Assembly (NCBI GenBank): GCA_030591905.1
Contig: JAUVAE010000055.1
Coordinates: 1-5,112 of the forward strand
DNA length: 5,112 nt
Direction of reading: 5' to 3'
Source of the DNA: Candidatus Komeilibacteria bacterium
GTDB taxonomy: Bacteria; Patescibacteriota; Patescibacteriia; UBA1558; S5-K13
Part shown: positions 4,919 to 5,112 of the stretch, one piece after another
Layout of the letters: each line of letters begins with the position of its first letter
Position numbering within the stretch: the first letter of the stretch is position 1
Made by a program: the position numbers and the translations under genes
The notes under the pieces: model-generated
Told to the model about the DNA's origin: nothing
Databases searched by the model: none
What the model saw: only the letters and a program-made list of their open reading frames with translations

Positions 4919-5112
4919 ATGGACTTCTTGCATAGACTTAAATATGATACTGAATTTAAAACAGATATACTACTAGGATTTTTTATTGCTTCCTTAATAC
5001 TAGCAAACCTTTTGGGAAGTAAAATAACTACAATCCTAGGTGTCAGAGTATCTGTTGGAATATTTTTCATACCTATCCTTTTTTTAGTCACTGATATTAT
5101 TACTGAAGTACA
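4919..5112 (+). CDS. VUT/YhhQ-family queuosine-precursor transporter, 3' end missing
   Basis: The frame from ATG 4919 is open to the right edge, giving 64 codons plus 2 nt. After a charged cytosolic start (residues 1-15) come two hydrophobic segments, about 16-33 (including LGFFIASLILANLLGSK) and about 43-58 (including VGIFFIPILFLVTD). The pattern ASLILANLLGSK, then FIPILFLVTDIITEV, matches the start of YhhQ/VUT inner-membrane proteins, whose E. coli member takes up preQ0/preQ1 for queuosine synthesis in tRNA. Substrate here is inferred from the family only; the rest of the protein lies outside the window. It starts 5 nt after dprA with no SD sequence and is very probably co-transcribed with it. 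Confidence 0.8.
   Translation, partial: MDFLHRLKYDTEFKTDILLGFFIASLILANLLGSKITTILGVRVSVGIFFIPILFLVTDIITEV

Noticed and set aside
4837..5091. Minus-strand open frame of 84 residues
   Set aside because: It is antisense to the dprA end and the transporter start, both of which are recognised families.

Overview
The window is an AT-rich stretch of bacterial chromosome. Its gene content (an LCP/LytR_C envelope protein, der, pth, dprA and a VUT-family transporter), short spacers, lysine- and isoleucine-rich proteins and leaders without Shine-Dalgarno sequences suggest a small-genome lineage of the Candidate Phyla Radiation / Patescibacteria type. This placement is an inference from style, not a phylogenetic result. 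The conserved genes contain no in-frame TGA, TGG encodes Trp, and TGA is the stop of one small gene. The standard bacterial code therefore fits, which argues against the TGA=Gly lineages.

Layout. Positions 1-2404 hold a rightward operon. It starts with the 3' end of an LCP-family cell-wall ligase gene (open at the left edge), then der (8-nt overlap), then pth (11-nt gap). It ends at a strong bidirectional hairpin terminator (2423-2452). Facing it on the minus strand are two small genes of unknown function: a predicted lipoprotein (2457-2990) and a 134-residue protein (2987-3391). They overlap by 4 nt (ATGA) and each has a textbook GGAGG ribosome binding site.

The gene-free stretch 3392-3803 is not empty. 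On the minus strand it carries two sigma70-like promoters, an apparent structured RNA of about 170 nt (3628 down to 3459) with a long closing stem and its own intrinsic terminator, and a further promoter candidate for the two small genes. Next to dprA lies a perfect 17-bp inverted repeat (3733-3769). Rightward transcription then resumes with dprA (3804-4913) and, 5 nt later, the first 64 codons of a VUT/YhhQ-type queuosine-precursor transporter that runs off the right edge.

Functionally, the plus-strand genes are housekeeping: envelope polymer attachment, 50S ribosome assembly, recycling of peptidyl-tRNA, handling of incoming single-stranded DNA, and import of a tRNA-modification precursor. 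The minus-strand island (RNA plus two orphan genes) is the least explained part. Its strong SD motifs contrast with the SD-less housekeeping genes, and its RNA contains CCUCCUU, the anti-SD sequence, in a predicted loop. This is the best candidate in the window for something undescribed.
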